Source: Thermophagus sp052400625
GTDB taxonomy: Bacteria; Bacteroidota; Bacteroidia; Bacteroidales; Marinilabiliaceae
Length of the DNA stretch: 64,000 bases
NCBI GenBank assembly: GCA_052400625.1
Contig: JBQTGH010000002.1
Direction: 5' to 3' (one strand)
Under the pieces are notes generated by a model. It saw only the letters and a program-made list of their open reading frames with translations. It did no database searches and was not told the DNA's origin. The stretch's first letter is position 1. Each line of letters opens with the position of its first letter. The position numbers and the translations under genes are program-made. Positions 26,941 to 35,799 of this stretch are shown here, one piece after another.

Positions 26941-27128
26941 AATGCTGCCTTGATTTTTTGTATGGTTTATAATGTGGTTTCAGGATAAAATAAAGCGTCT
27001 GTTATACGTAACAAATAGTGCATTGTTTCGTAGAAGGCATTTTTTATGCATTTTTAAAAGATTAATACACTCGTTTTATTTACAAGTAATTACAATTCTC
27101 ATTCACCGAACCAATTGGAAAGCCTTTT

Positions 27129-27911
27129 TTAATCCATCGCTTTACCGTATTGAATAATACCTTTTTCAGCCCATCTCTTTCTCAACTCATCACATTGATT
27201 ATCGAAATCTTCGATTTTCATCGCCTCATTAACGCTGTACTTACCTATTCCTGTACGTCTTAAGTCGGTTAAATGCGCTCCAGAGTCCAAAGCTTGTCCC
27301 AAATCCCGTGCAAAAGACCGAATATAAGTTCCCTTGCTGCACCGGATAAATACATCAGCCTCCACATCCTGAAAATTCATCATATTAATTTCATGAAAAA
27401 CCACAGTTCTGGCATTCAAACTTATTTCTTCTCCTTTCCGGGCCTTCTGATACGCTCGTTTTCCATCAACCTTAACTGCCGAAAAAACAGGCGGTATCTG
27501 TTCCTGCTCACCGTAAAACTGGCCTAAAGTTTGTTTTATAAGGTCTTCATGGATATGGTCAACAGGATATTGACGATCTATTTCCGTTTCCAAATCGAAA
27601 GAAGGTGTCGTAGCCCCAAATTTGATCCGGGCAATATATTGTTTCTCATCAGCCATAAAAGTATTAATACTCTTGGTCGCTTTCCCAATACAAACAATTA
27701 CCAACCCGGTTGCTAGTGGATCCAAAGTTCCTGCATGCCCCACCTTCAATTTTCTGATATTCAAAATCTGCCTAATCCGCGAACGAATCTTATTGACAAC
27801 ATCAAAAGATGTCCACCCAATGGGTTTGTCCACCAAAATAACCATTCCATCCAAAAATTCATTGGGATGTGAAAGGATGGAAAAATCTGAAACAATCTTT
27901 TTTTCAAACAT
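27129..27911 (-). CDS. truB: tRNA pseudouridine(55) synthase
   Basis: 260 aa. TruB makes pseudouridine 55 in the T-loop of tRNAs. It shows DKPIGWTSFDVVNKIR (about 28-43), the catalytic Asp in HAGTLDPLATGLV (about residue 64), and CSKGTYIRSFARDLG (about 190-204). A 22-residue N-terminal extension precedes the core; a shorter start at MVILVDKP is conceivable but the extension is normal for the phylum. It starts 30 bp after the uppP stop, in the same operon. Confidence 0.95.
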   Translation of the reverse strand: MFEKKIVSDFSILSHPNEFLDGMVILVDKPIGWTSFDVVNKIRSRIRQILNIRKLKVGHAGTLDPLATGLVIVCIGKATKSINTFMADEKQYIARIKFGATTPSFDLETEIDRQYPVDHIHEDLIKQTLGQFYGEQEQIPPVFSAVKVDGKRAYQKARKGEEISLNARTVVFHEINMMNFQDVEADVFIRCSKGTYIRSFARDLGQALDSGAHLTDLRRTGIGKYSVNEAMKIEDFDNQCDELRKRWAEKGIIQYGKAMD

Positions 27912-27941
27912 AAATAGATCTTCTTTCCCTTAAGGAACAAA

Positions 27942-28745
27942 CTACCACATATAACCAGCAATGGCCAACGATCCTGCAATAACACAATATAATGCAAAAT
28001 AGATCAGTTTTCCCTTTTTTACAATCTCAATCATCCATTTACAGGCCATTAATCCGCTGATAAAAGCGGCCAAAAAACCGATTAAAAGAATTCCCGGTGC
28101 AATAGCAGAGGAGGCCGAGGTTGAAGGAAGATCACTTTTTAAAACGGAAAGGATATTCTCTCCGATAATAGGGACCAGAACCATCAAAAAAGAAAACCGC
28201 GCCACTTCACTGCGTTTGTTCCCCAACAGCAAACCCGTTGCAATTGTAGATCCGGAACGAGAGATTCCAGGGATAACAGCAATAGTCTGGGCCACACCAA
28301 TGATCAATGCATCCCAATAGCCAATATCTCGCTTTCCGGTCTTTCTAAAATAGGAAAAAGCCAGCAAGGATGCAGTGACCAGCAGCATCACCCCCACTAC
28401 CAGTAATATTTTTTCTGAATCAAATAATTCTTCTACATAATCTTTGAAAAACAAACCAACCACTGCAATTGGAAGCATGGACAATATGATCAATGAAATA
28501 TATTTGGTCTCTTCATTCCACTGAAATTTAAAAAATCCACCTAATAAATGGATAATATCCTTCCGAAAAACCACCAGTGTACTTAATACCGTAGCACCAT
28601 GCACCACAACCGTAAAACGTAAATTGTCGGTTGTTTCAACGCCGAGCAAATGTCGTCCAATCTCAAGATGGCCACTACTACTCACCGGCAAAAATTCTGT
28701 TAATCCCTGTATTAATCCCAATAATAAAGCTTCAAACCACAGCAT
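27942..28745 (-). CDS. uppP: Undecaprenyl-diphosphatase
   Basis: 267 aa, about eight membrane helices. UppP recycles undecaprenyl diphosphate to the monophosphate carrier used in peptidoglycan and surface glycan synthesis. The two active-site segments are present: GLTEFLPVSSSGHL (about 15-28) and PGISRSGSTIATG (about 158-170). Located between DUF3098 and truB in the operon. Confidence 0.96.
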   Translation of the reverse strand: MLWFEALLLGLIQGLTEFLPVSSSGHLEIGRHLLGVETTDNLRFTVVVHGATVLSTLVVFRKDIIHLLGGFFKFQWNEETKYISLIILSMLPIAVVGLFFKDYVEELFDSEKILLVVGVMLLVTASLLAFSYFRKTGKRDIGYWDALIIGVAQTIAVIPGISRSGSTIATGLLLGNKRSEVARFSFLMVLVPIIGENILSVLKSDLPSTSASSAIAPGILLIGFLAAFISGLMACKWMIEIVKKGKLIYFALYCVIAGSLAIAGYMW

Positions 28746-28845
28746 CTCTTTTCAATTTACAATCCGTAAAAACGTTAAAATGCCTGCCTTGCGGCAGACA
28801 TTATCTGCATAACCTTAAAAAACCAAACTATCTGTTTGACTACCG

Positions 28846-29109
28846 TTATTTCTTTTTTTCGTCCGCAGATGGTTTCTTCAATATCGCATAGATGCCAAAC
28901 AGGAAACCAAAAAGGACAACCACCGGCGCAAGAGTGATACGGCGAAAACTATATATATCCTCATTAAACACAGTGGGATCATCATTACTTGAACCTGTCA
29001 TCAGCAAAAAGCCAATAACGACAATTATGAAAGCAATGGCCAACAATCGATAATTTCCTTTGTCAAGAGCCATTTCAAATTTTTTTTTGTCTGTTATTTT
29101 TTTTGACAT
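28846..29109 (-). CDS. DUF3098 membrane protein
   Basis: 87 aa with two transmembrane helices (about 22-40 and 60-78), a charged N-terminus with the ALDKGNYRLLAIAFIIVVIG region typical of DUF3098, and a lysine-rich tail. Function unknown. In Bacteroidota it is regularly found between ftsX and uppP, as here, which links it loosely to cell division or envelope synthesis. Confidence 0.88.
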   Translation of the reverse strand: MSKKITDKKKFEMALDKGNYRLLAIAFIIVVIGFLLMTGSSNDDPTVFNEDIYSFRRITLAPVVVLFGFLFGIYAILKKPSADEKKK

Positions 29110-29256
29110 GCCTATAAATTGTAATAATTAGATGAAAAGATTGATATTTTTCAGTTAAAAAATGATTCCTGATCATTTCAGAGTTGATTGTAAACTAAAG
29201 ATGCTTTTCAATGACAACAAAAACGTTTAAAGACATCAGAACTTTTCAATCATCTC

Positions 29257-30126
29257 CTAATAATAAAGATCATCTGCATTGAGCCGCAAATATTTATTCA
29301 CTGCAAAAAAGGTGGATATCAAAGTAATCAAAATCCCCAACAGAATAACTATGGCAAAAAGGGTTCCAACCAACCATATGTTATCAAAACCTATCATGCC
29401 TTCCAGTTCCTTTGTTAATCCATAAATTAAAGCGGAAAGCAGAATTAATGCCACCGTTGCTCCTGCAAGTCCATGTAATACTCCTTTCACAAGAAAGGGT
29501 TTCCTAATGAACCCTCTGGTGGCTCCAACCAATTGCATGGTTTTAATCAAAAAACGTCTGGAATAGACCGACAACCGAATGGTATTATTAATCAAAGCAA
29601 TGGCTATTATCATCAATAAAATGACAAATCCCCCCAGAACAATCGTAATTTTTTCAATGTTATCGTTAACCGCATGAAGCAAATTTTTCTGGTAATAAAC
29701 CTCCTTCACCTGCGGAAAATTCAAAATCTGATTTTCAATTACAGCCATACTGTCCGGATTGGCGTATTGTGCATAAACCTTAACCTCAATACTCGACAAC
29801 AAAGGATTATATCCTAAAAATTCAATAAAATCTTCGCCCAACTCCTCTTTCATTAAAGCAGCTGCATCCTCTTTACTAACATAAGCCGCCCCTCTCACAT
29901 AGGGAGAGGCATTCAGAATCTTTTGAAGTCGCTGCACTTCGGCTTCTCTGGAATTATCGTTTATTAAAATTGTAAATCCTAGGTTTTCCCGAACGTAGGT
30001 AGATAACCTCTGAGCATTCAGAATTAAAAGGCCAATTATGCCCAAAAGAAAAAGTACCAGTGATATACTTATCACGGTTGTTACATAAGAGCTTCTAAGT
30101 TTTCGTTTGGCTGCTGAGTTGCTCAT
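29257..30126 (-). CDS. ftsX: Cell-division permease FtsX
   Basis: 289 aa with the FtsX layout: one N-terminal helix (about 20-42), an extracytoplasmic domain (about 45-165), then three helices toward the C-terminus. FtsX pairs with the ATPase FtsE and controls peptidoglycan hydrolases during division, in many bacteria through an EnvC-type coiled-coil activator; such a protein is encoded at 51332 in this window. ftsE itself is not here. First gene of the operon running to queA. Confidence 0.92.
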   Translation of the reverse strand: MSNSAAKRKLRSSYVTTVISISLVLFLLGIIGLLILNAQRLSTYVRENLGFTILINDNSREAEVQRLQKILNASPYVRGAAYVSKEDAAALMKEELGEDFIEFLGYNPLLSSIEVKVYAQYANPDSMAVIENQILNFPQVKEVYYQKNLLHAVNDNIEKITIVLGGFVILLMIIAIALINNTIRLSVYSRRFLIKTMQLVGATRGFIRKPFLVKGVLHGLAGATVALILLSALIYGLTKELEGMIGFDNIWLVGTLFAIVILLGILITLISTFFAVNKYLRLNADDLYY

Positions 30127-30155
30127 AAATTTTCAACATTATTCCGCATAAAATG

Positions 30156-30163
30156 CAAATATA
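30156..30163 (-). promoter_or_regulatory. Candidate -7 element of the ftsX operon
   Basis: TATATTTG on the minus strand matches TAnnTTTG and would give a leader of about 23 nt before the ftsX ATG. No good -33 element at the expected distance. Confidence 0.4.
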
Positions 30164-30220
30164 ACAGAATTTAGTGCCAACCCATTAATTATGACGAAGA
30201 ATTGTCGCACGGTCAAAATG

Positions 30221-30256
30221 AAAAATGCCGGCACCATATTATTCTATGTGCCGGCA
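30221..30256 (-). terminator. Terminator of the GH3 gene
   Basis: TGCCGGCAC (30226-30234) pairs with GTGCCGGCA (30248-30256); five T residues follow on the minus strand (A-run 30221-30225). It lies 31 bp past the stop at 30288. Confidence 0.85.
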
Positions 30257-30287
30257 CAAGATGCATCTTGAGGTCAATAGATGTCCA

Positions 30288-32600
30288 CTATTCTGAGAAC
30301 AAAAATCTTGCGGTTAAGCCACCTACTGACACTTCAAATTCACCGGGTTCGGCAATTGTTTGAAGATCAGAATTCACAAAGGTCAGATCATTGGCTGTCA
30401 ATGTAAAGGAAATGGTTTTACTTTCTCCCGGCTGAAGAAAAACTTTTTTGAAACGTCGAAGCCTTTTCACATCGGGTGTAATGGAAGCATATAAATCGGA
30501 AGTATACAACTGCACAACTTCTTTCCCTGCCCGATCCCCGCTATTGGAAATGTTAAATGTCACAGTAAGCTCTCCATTGGGTGTTAACTTATTGGTACTT
30601 AAAGAAAGATCACTATACTCAAACTCAGTATAACTCAACCCAAACCCAAAGGGGTATTGAATGGCAAAATCGGATTCATAATCATACATTCCTGCCATTC
30701 GTGCCTGATGTTCTGAGGGTTTATGATCATATGTAACCAATGTATTGACATACATCGGGTATGTATAAGGGAGTTTACCACTCGGATTTACATCTCCAAA
30801 TATAACATTAGCAACAGCCTCTCCTCCAAAATTACCGGGTAGATAAGCCTGGATAATACCTTTCAATTGCGGAACAATCTCTCGAATGATTCGGGGACGT
30901 CCTTCATTCAATATGGCAATCACCGGTTTTCCGGTACTGATGACCGCATTTGCCAGTTCTATTTGATTTTTAGAAAGAGACAAATCATGCAAATCGCCCG
31001 GCTTTTCAGTATAAGAGTTTTCCCCTATAGCCAAAATGATGTAGTCAACCTTTTCGGCTGCCCGGACGACTTCATCCAAATTGCCGGGAATTTCTTCCCA
31101 ATATTTCCCTTCCAAATTATACTCTACTCCGGGAAGATAAACAACGTTTTCTTTACCAATCTCATTCTGAACAGCTTCCAAAATGGTAGAATATTGCTGG
31201 GCAAACTGGTCCGTACGATTCCCTTGCCATGTGTAGCTCCAGCCACCATTCAATGGCCGCATGCTATTGGCATTCGGTCCTGTGACCAATACCTTGACAT
31301 CCTTATCCAACGGCAAAATATCATTTTCGTTTTTTAACAAGGTGATTGATTCTTCTGCACACAGACGAGCAACATTTTCAAATTCTTTGCTTCCAAACAA
31401 GGGGTAATCCTGATAATTGGTAACAGGTGTATCAAAGAGTCCCAATTCATATTTCAAATTAAGGATACGTCGAACAGCATCATCGATTCTATCCATGGAC
31501 ACCTCGCCCTCCCGGACCAGCTCTGTTAAATAGTCGCAAAACTCAAAATTATAAGGAATCATAGACATATCTATCCCTGCATTGACAGCCAGTTTTACTG
31601 CCTCTTTCTGTGTTGTGGCCACCCGATCTCGATCGTGAAGATTTTCGATATCTTTCCAGTCGGTAACCACAACACCCTTGAACCCAAGTTCTTCTTTTAA
31701 AATCTCTGTCAAAATTTTATAACTGGCATGAACCGGCACCCCGTTAATCAACCCGGAATTTACCATGACAGAATGAGCTCCGGCGTCTATTGCAGCCTTA
31801 AAGGGAGGAAGATGACGCTCACGTAATTCAATATCCGGGATCAAAGCGGGGGTACGATCCTTCCCCGATACTGGAGTTCCGTATCCCACATAGTGCTTAA
31901 GGCATGCTGCCACATGTTTTGGATCGTGCACCTCATTTTCCGCTCCTTCATATCCTTTTACCAATTCAATGCCCATTTGAGAAGTGAGATAAACGTCTTC
32001 GCCAAATGTCTCCCACATACGTGGCCACCGAGGATCACGCCCCATATCCAAAACGGGTGAAAAATTCCAGGGGATAGAAGATGCTCTGGTTTCATATGCC
32101 GTTATTTCACCTACTTGTCGAACCAGCTCGCGATTCCAGGTAGCGGCCTGACCAATTTGTTGCGGAAAAAATGTTGCTCCATCCGTATAGGAGACGCCAT
32201 GAATGGCATCAACTCCATAAAGCACAGGAATTCCCAACCGAGTTTCCTTAGTGGCCATATTTTGAATGGTACTAATAACGTCATTCCACTCTTTAAGGGT
32301 TCTTGCCTTACCATTGGGTGTATTCAAAACAGAGCCTATTTTGTATTCCACAATGGCTTTGCGAAGCATTTCCTTATCTAGCTTTAAAGGCTCGGCGGTG
32401 TGGTAAACACTATTGCCAACTGTCAGAACATCGATGGTCACCTGTGCCATTTGACCAACTTTTTCCTCAAGTGTCATTTTGTTCAGTAATTTTTCCACTT
32501 GGGGAATTCTTTTTACCTCCCCCTTCTGGGCTTCAACCGGGATTCCCAGCAACAAAAAGCCGGCAAGTAAAATCATCATTGGTTTCCATTTGCTTTTCAT
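30288..32600 (-). CDS. bglX: Glycoside hydrolase family 3 beta-glucosidase
   Basis: 770 aa with a signal peptide (about 1-24, ending VEAQ), so periplasmic or secreted. The N-terminal GH3 barrel contains KHYVGYG and VVTDWKDI with nucleophile Asp314. The alpha/beta sandwich domain follows (LLKNENDILPLDK, GENSYTEKPGDL), and a C-terminal fibronectin III-like domain ends the protein. The overall layout is that of BglX-type exo-beta-glucosidases, which release terminal glucose from beta-glucans or related oligosaccharides. It is a stand-alone gene with no SusC/SusD pair or other carbohydrate genes nearby. Confidence 0.93.
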   Translation of the reverse strand: MKSKWKPMMILLAGFLLLGIPVEAQKGEVKRIPQVEKLLNKMTLEEKVGQMAQVTIDVLTVGNSVYHTAEPLKLDKEMLRKAIVEYKIGSVLNTPNGKARTLKEWNDVISTIQNMATKETRLGIPVLYGVDAIHGVSYTDGATFFPQQIGQAATWNRELVRQVGEITAYETRASSIPWNFSPVLDMGRDPRWPRMWETFGEDVYLTSQMGIELVKGYEGAENEVHDPKHVAACLKHYVGYGTPVSGKDRTPALIPDIELRERHLPPFKAAIDAGAHSVMVNSGLINGVPVHASYKILTEILKEELGFKGVVVTDWKDIENLHDRDRVATTQKEAVKLAVNAGIDMSMIPYNFEFCDYLTELVREGEVSMDRIDDAVRRILNLKYELGLFDTPVTNYQDYPLFGSKEFENVARLCAEESITLLKNENDILPLDKDVKVLVTGPNANSMRPLNGGWSYTWQGNRTDQFAQQYSTILEAVQNEIGKENVVYLPGVEYNLEGKYWEEIPGNLDEVVRAAEKVDYIILAIGENSYTEKPGDLHDLSLSKNQIELANAVISTGKPVIAILNEGRPRIIREIVPQLKGIIQAYLPGNFGGEAVANVIFGDVNPSGKLPYTYPMYVNTLVTYDHKPSEHQARMAGMYDYESDFAIQYPFGFGLSYTEFEYSDLSLSTNKLTPNGELTVTFNISNSGDRAGKEVVQLYTSDLYASITPDVKRLRRFKKVFLQPGESKTISFTLTANDLTFVNSDLQTIAEPGEFEVSVGGLTARFLFSE

Positions 32601-32693
32601 ATCTATAATTTTATGGTTAGTAACTCAACAAAACGTCGGATCCAATTTTCACCAATCCACCTCATTGTGTATTTATAACACTTTCTAATATCA

Positions 32694-32701
32694 AAGTTAA
32701 A
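32694..32701 (-). promoter_or_regulatory. Candidate -7 element of the GH3 gene
   Basis: TAACTTTG on the minus strand matches TAnnTTTG, about 94 bp before the start codon. No -33 match. The stretch 32702-33048 has no recognised feature. Confidence 0.35.
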
Positions 32702-33048
32702 TTATTCTGTTCATTGATAGAATGTTTTTATAAAAATTATTCCCAAATAATTTCCTATTTAATTGAAGTATAACTTGAGAAGAAATGGTAAAAACATATA
32801 AATTAAAGTCTACTCCCAATTTTTTTATACTAAAAAGACTAACTTTTCCGAAATATGAACAGAAAAGGCGTTTGGAAGCCTCCGCTTCCGGACCAATCCT
32901 CTTATCTCCTTGGAATGAAATTCAAGTAAATCATTGGTTGAATGAACTTAATGTCAAACTATTTATACATATTCTTGCAAGGAAAACTTTTTTTCTATGT
33001 TTAATTTCTTTGTGAAGTCATTGCCAAAATCATAAATGGCATTCCAAG

Positions 33049-33081
33049 TTTGCAAAAGTCGTGTACTACTATGTATCTTTG
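33049..33081 (+). promoter_or_regulatory. Bacteroidota-type promoter (TTTG-N21-TATCTTTG)
   Basis: TTTG at 33049-33052 and TATCTTTG at 33074-33081, separated by 21 bp, fit the phylum consensus (TTTG at -33, TAnnTTTG at -7). Transcription from about 33088 would leave an 87 nt leader before ATG 33175, and it rules out the longer reading frame that opens at 33061. Confidence 0.7.
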
Positions 33082-33174
33082 AATAGCTTTTTTAAAGCTG
33101 CTCATAATTACAAATCCACTAACCATACAACTGAAAACGGCAATCCGTATTCGGCTTTAAAACTTAAGAAACTC

Positions 33175-34107
33175 ATGTATAAATACATTTTTGGTCCGGT
33201 ACCATCCAGACGTCTAGGCATGTCACTAGGTATTGACCTTGTTCCCCGCAAAGTATGTTCTCTCAACTGCGTCTACTGTGAAGTTGGAGAAACCACCAAA
33301 CTCACCACAGATCGGAAAGAGTATGTCCTGTGTCACAAAGTGATAGAGGAACTAACTTCTTATCTTGAAAATAATCCCGCGCCCGACTTTATAACCTTTT
33401 CAGGCTACGGAGAGCCAACATTAAATTTAAAGATTGGCGAAGTATTACAATTTATCAAAGAGAATTATCCCGATATAAAGATAGCAGTGTTAACCAACGG
33501 AACGTTGTTTTACGATCGGCATATAAGGCAAGAACTGATGAATGCAGATGTTGTGTTGCCATCTCTTGATGCTGCGACGGATCAGGCTTTCCAGAAAATT
33601 AACCGACCCGACATTCATTTATCTGTTGATAAACAAGTTGAAGGACTTATTGACTTTAGAAATAAGTTTAAAGGTGAAATATGGCTTGAAATATTTATTC
33701 TGCCAGGATATAACGACCACGAAAAGGAAATTGATTCTCTTAAAGTACTAGTAAAAAAGATCAATCCTGATCGCTTACAATTAAACACTTTGGATCGACC
33801 AGGGGCCATCGAAGGGATTAGACCTGCAACAAGAGAAGAATTGGAAAAAATTGGATTAAAACTTGACTATCCAAATGTGGAAATTATCGCGTCTGCTTTG
33901 TCCAGAAAAACCACAAAAGTGTACCGTGATGATACCGAAAGTACGATTATGGAAACTATTGCCAGACGTCCATGTACCGTCTATGATTTACGCAGTATAC
34001 TTGGACTTCATGTCAACGAAATAAACAAATACCTAGGTGTATTGGAGGAAAGTGGTAAAATTACATCAGAAATGGGTGAGCGGGGGATCTTTTACAAAAC
34101 CACTTAG
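33175..34107 (+). CDS. Radical SAM protein (COG0731-like) with C-terminal winged helix
   Basis: 310 aa. The N-terminus FGPVPSRRLGMSLGIDLVP and the cluster motif CSLNCVYC (CxxxCxxC, about residues 30-37) mark the radical SAM subgroup that also contains the tRNA-wybutosine enzyme TYW1; GYGEPTLN supplies the SAM-binding glycine motif. The last 65 residues look like a winged-helix domain (IARRPCTVYDLRSILGLHVNEI). The substrate of the bacterial members is not known to me. The frame is open from 33061, but ATG 33175 is chosen because a good promoter lies inside the longer version. Convergent with the anti-sigma gene, 6 bp between stops. Confidence 0.85.
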   Translation: MYKYIFGPVPSRRLGMSLGIDLVPRKVCSLNCVYCEVGETTKLTTDRKEYVLCHKVIEELTSYLENNPAPDFITFSGYGEPTLNLKIGEVLQFIKENYPDIKIAVLTNGTLFYDRHIRQELMNADVVLPSLDAATDQAFQKINRPDIHLSVDKQVEGLIDFRNKFKGEIWLEIFILPGYNDHEKEIDSLKVLVKKINPDRLQLNTLDRPGAIEGIRPATREELEKIGLKLDYPNVEIIASALSRKTTKVYRDDTESTIMETIARRPCTVYDLRSILGLHVNEINKYLGVLEESGKITSEMGERGIFYKTT

Positions 34108-34113
34108 GCCCAA

Positions 34114-35163
34114 TTAACGTCTAATTTTTTGTGCCATTTCAATGGAACCTGCCTTAAAATTATAGGCTATAAAGTTACCTTCATCGTCATATACAGGCTG
34201 AAACTGTATTAATTTACCACCCACTTTATCAAAAAGCTGAAGGCCCTTAAATAGAATTCCTTCATCATTCTGCTTATCCACAGGATTATCTGTTTGCGCC
34301 ATTAGGACCAGCCGATTATTGTGGATATCAAGATACATAGGCATCATATGCCTAAGTCCTGCCTCATAAGCATTTGGAATATTTACAACAAACTCTTTGA
34401 TATCTTTTTTAAGGGAAATAGGCTCTAATAACACCAGATCCTCCCCTTTCGCAATTAATAGGTTTTCAGCTCCACTCCCCCTCTTTTCACCCGAAATGCC
34501 CCTATGTAATTTGAAATTTTCTGGATGTTTCGTATTTGCATCTTCAGCTCCTTCAAATGTTTTAGCTTCCTCAACAAATAGCTGATCATCCATTCCAACT
34601 TCCGGTAATTGAATATTGGTTAGTGGTTTCATCGAAACCATAGGCATTTGTCTTTGGTTAACATCCCAAATGTTCAAAAAACGGTATCCCCAAAATAACA
34701 TTATCAAAATTACAGCTGCAGCAACCGATCGAATAAACAACTTAAAATGCGGTAAAATCTGTTTCCTCAATAAATTTTCTTTCCAGGGATATGGAATTGG
34801 TTGAACAGAAAGACGAGTATTATGAAATTGCAGTCCCTTTTTTATTAGACGATCATCCCTAACAACCAGTTTGTCCAAATCCTTTTTCTCTGATTCGGAA
34901 AGACCATCCTCCATTTGCTTAATCAGCAAAAAATCAGAATAAGGAATTTCCATCAAGTCCGCCTCACATTTCAACAAGCTGTCTGACTGCTGAAATGCGA
35001 GTCTTTCGGGCTTCAACCGAATATTCCTCACTTGGTTTAATTCTTCAGCCAAATCGGGATTTTTCTCAAGGAACGCAAACAACCCCCGCTTGGATTGATC
35101 ATCCAGCTTTCCGTCAAGAAAATCGACAAACCACAATTCATAATTATCTCGCGTAATTTCCAT
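34114..35163 (-). CDS. Probable anti-sigma factor, membrane-anchored
   Basis: About 349 aa with one transmembrane helix (about 142-160, SVAAAVILIMLFWGYRF) between a cytoplasmic N-terminal region and an extracytoplasmic C-terminal region. The N-terminus (YELWFVDFLDGKLDDQSKRGL) resembles the short helical zinc-finger-like start of anti-sigma factors, but without cysteines or histidines that would bind zinc. The start ATG overlaps the stop of the sigma-factor gene by one base, so the two are translationally coupled. Anti-sigma identity is inferred from position, topology and size; no named family was recognised in the outer domain. Confidence 0.7.
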   Translation of the reverse strand: MEITRDNYELWFVDFLDGKLDDQSKRGLFAFLEKNPDLAEELNQVRNIRLKPERLAFQQSDSLLKCEADLMEIPYSDFLLIKQMEDGLSESEKKDLDKLVVRDDRLIKKGLQFHNTRLSVQPIPYPWKENLLRKQILPHFKLFIRSVAAAVILIMLFWGYRFLNIWDVNQRQMPMVSMKPLTNIQLPEVGMDDQLFVEEAKTFEGAEDANTKHPENFKLHRGISGEKRGSGAENLLIAKGEDLVLLEPISLKKDIKEFVVNIPNAYEAGLRHMMPMYLDIHNNRLVLMAQTDNPVDKQNDEGILFKGLQLFDKVGGKLIQFQPVYDDEGNFIAYNFKAGSIEMAQKIRR

Positions 35164-35648
35164 CACACCACCACCTCCATCTTAACAATGTATTTTCTTA
35201 AAAAAAGACGAGCTCTATATATGTAAACTTTCACCTGACTTTCACTCAACCCCGTCATTTCACCAATTTCCTGATAAGCATACCCTTCATAATCTCTCAA
35301 CATCAACACCATCTTCTGGTCCGCAGGCAATTGCTCTATTGCTTTATGCAAAATTTCCTGCAAATCGGAATATTGTCGAAAATGGACATGGTCTTTCAGG
35401 TCGGCTTCCTCCATCCTGACCGAATGTTTTTCTCTGCGTACAAAATCAATCAGAACATGGTATGCCGTAGAGAAAAGATAACTTTTCCCTTTTCTGGCAT
35501 CCACATTTTTGTGATGTCTCCACATCTTTTCATAGGCGTCCTGAACAATATCTGCCGCTTTATCCTCATCATGTATATTTTTGAGAATAAATCGATAAAC
35601 ATTATCGGCATGTCGTCTTACACATTCGTTATACTCTTCTAAAGTCAT
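35163..35648 (-). CDS. ECF-type RNA polymerase sigma factor
   Basis: 161 aa. Region 2 is visible as DIVQDAYEKMWRH and GKSYLFSTAYHVLIDFVRREK (about 35-77) and region 4 as LPADQKMVLMLRDYEGYAYQEIGEMTGLSESQVKVYIYRARLFL-type sequence (about 105-150), with no region 1 or 3. This is a typical small sigma-70 ECF factor controlled by the anti-sigma encoded right after it. The pair probably reads an envelope signal; no target gene is obvious next door. Confidence 0.92.
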   Translation of the reverse strand: MTLEEYNECVRRHADNVYRFILKNIHDEDKAADIVQDAYEKMWRHHKNVDARKGKSYLFSTAYHVLIDFVRREKHSVRMEEADLKDHVHFRQYSDLQEILHKAIEQLPADQKMVLMLRDYEGYAYQEIGEMTGLSESQVKVYIYRARLFLRKYIVKMEVVV

Positions 35649-35799
35649 CAGTATGGGTAAAATTGATATGGATGTGACGCATTAAGGATCTCAAAAGTTA
35701 CAGCAAAAAAATTCCTGGGTCAAGAATCCGATGCATTGATGGATTTTCTTCATAAAAAAACAATCCATCTCCTCCCACACTTTGACATTTTGAAGGAAA

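Noticed and set aside
32785..33015. 76-codon plus-strand open frame
   Set aside because: Low-complexity AT-driven frame, no ribosome-binding site or similarity, lies in the spacer between the GH3 and radical SAM promoters.
33061..33174. Longer start (GTG 33061) for the radical SAM gene
   Set aside because: It includes a strong promoter match and 38 residues without family similarity.
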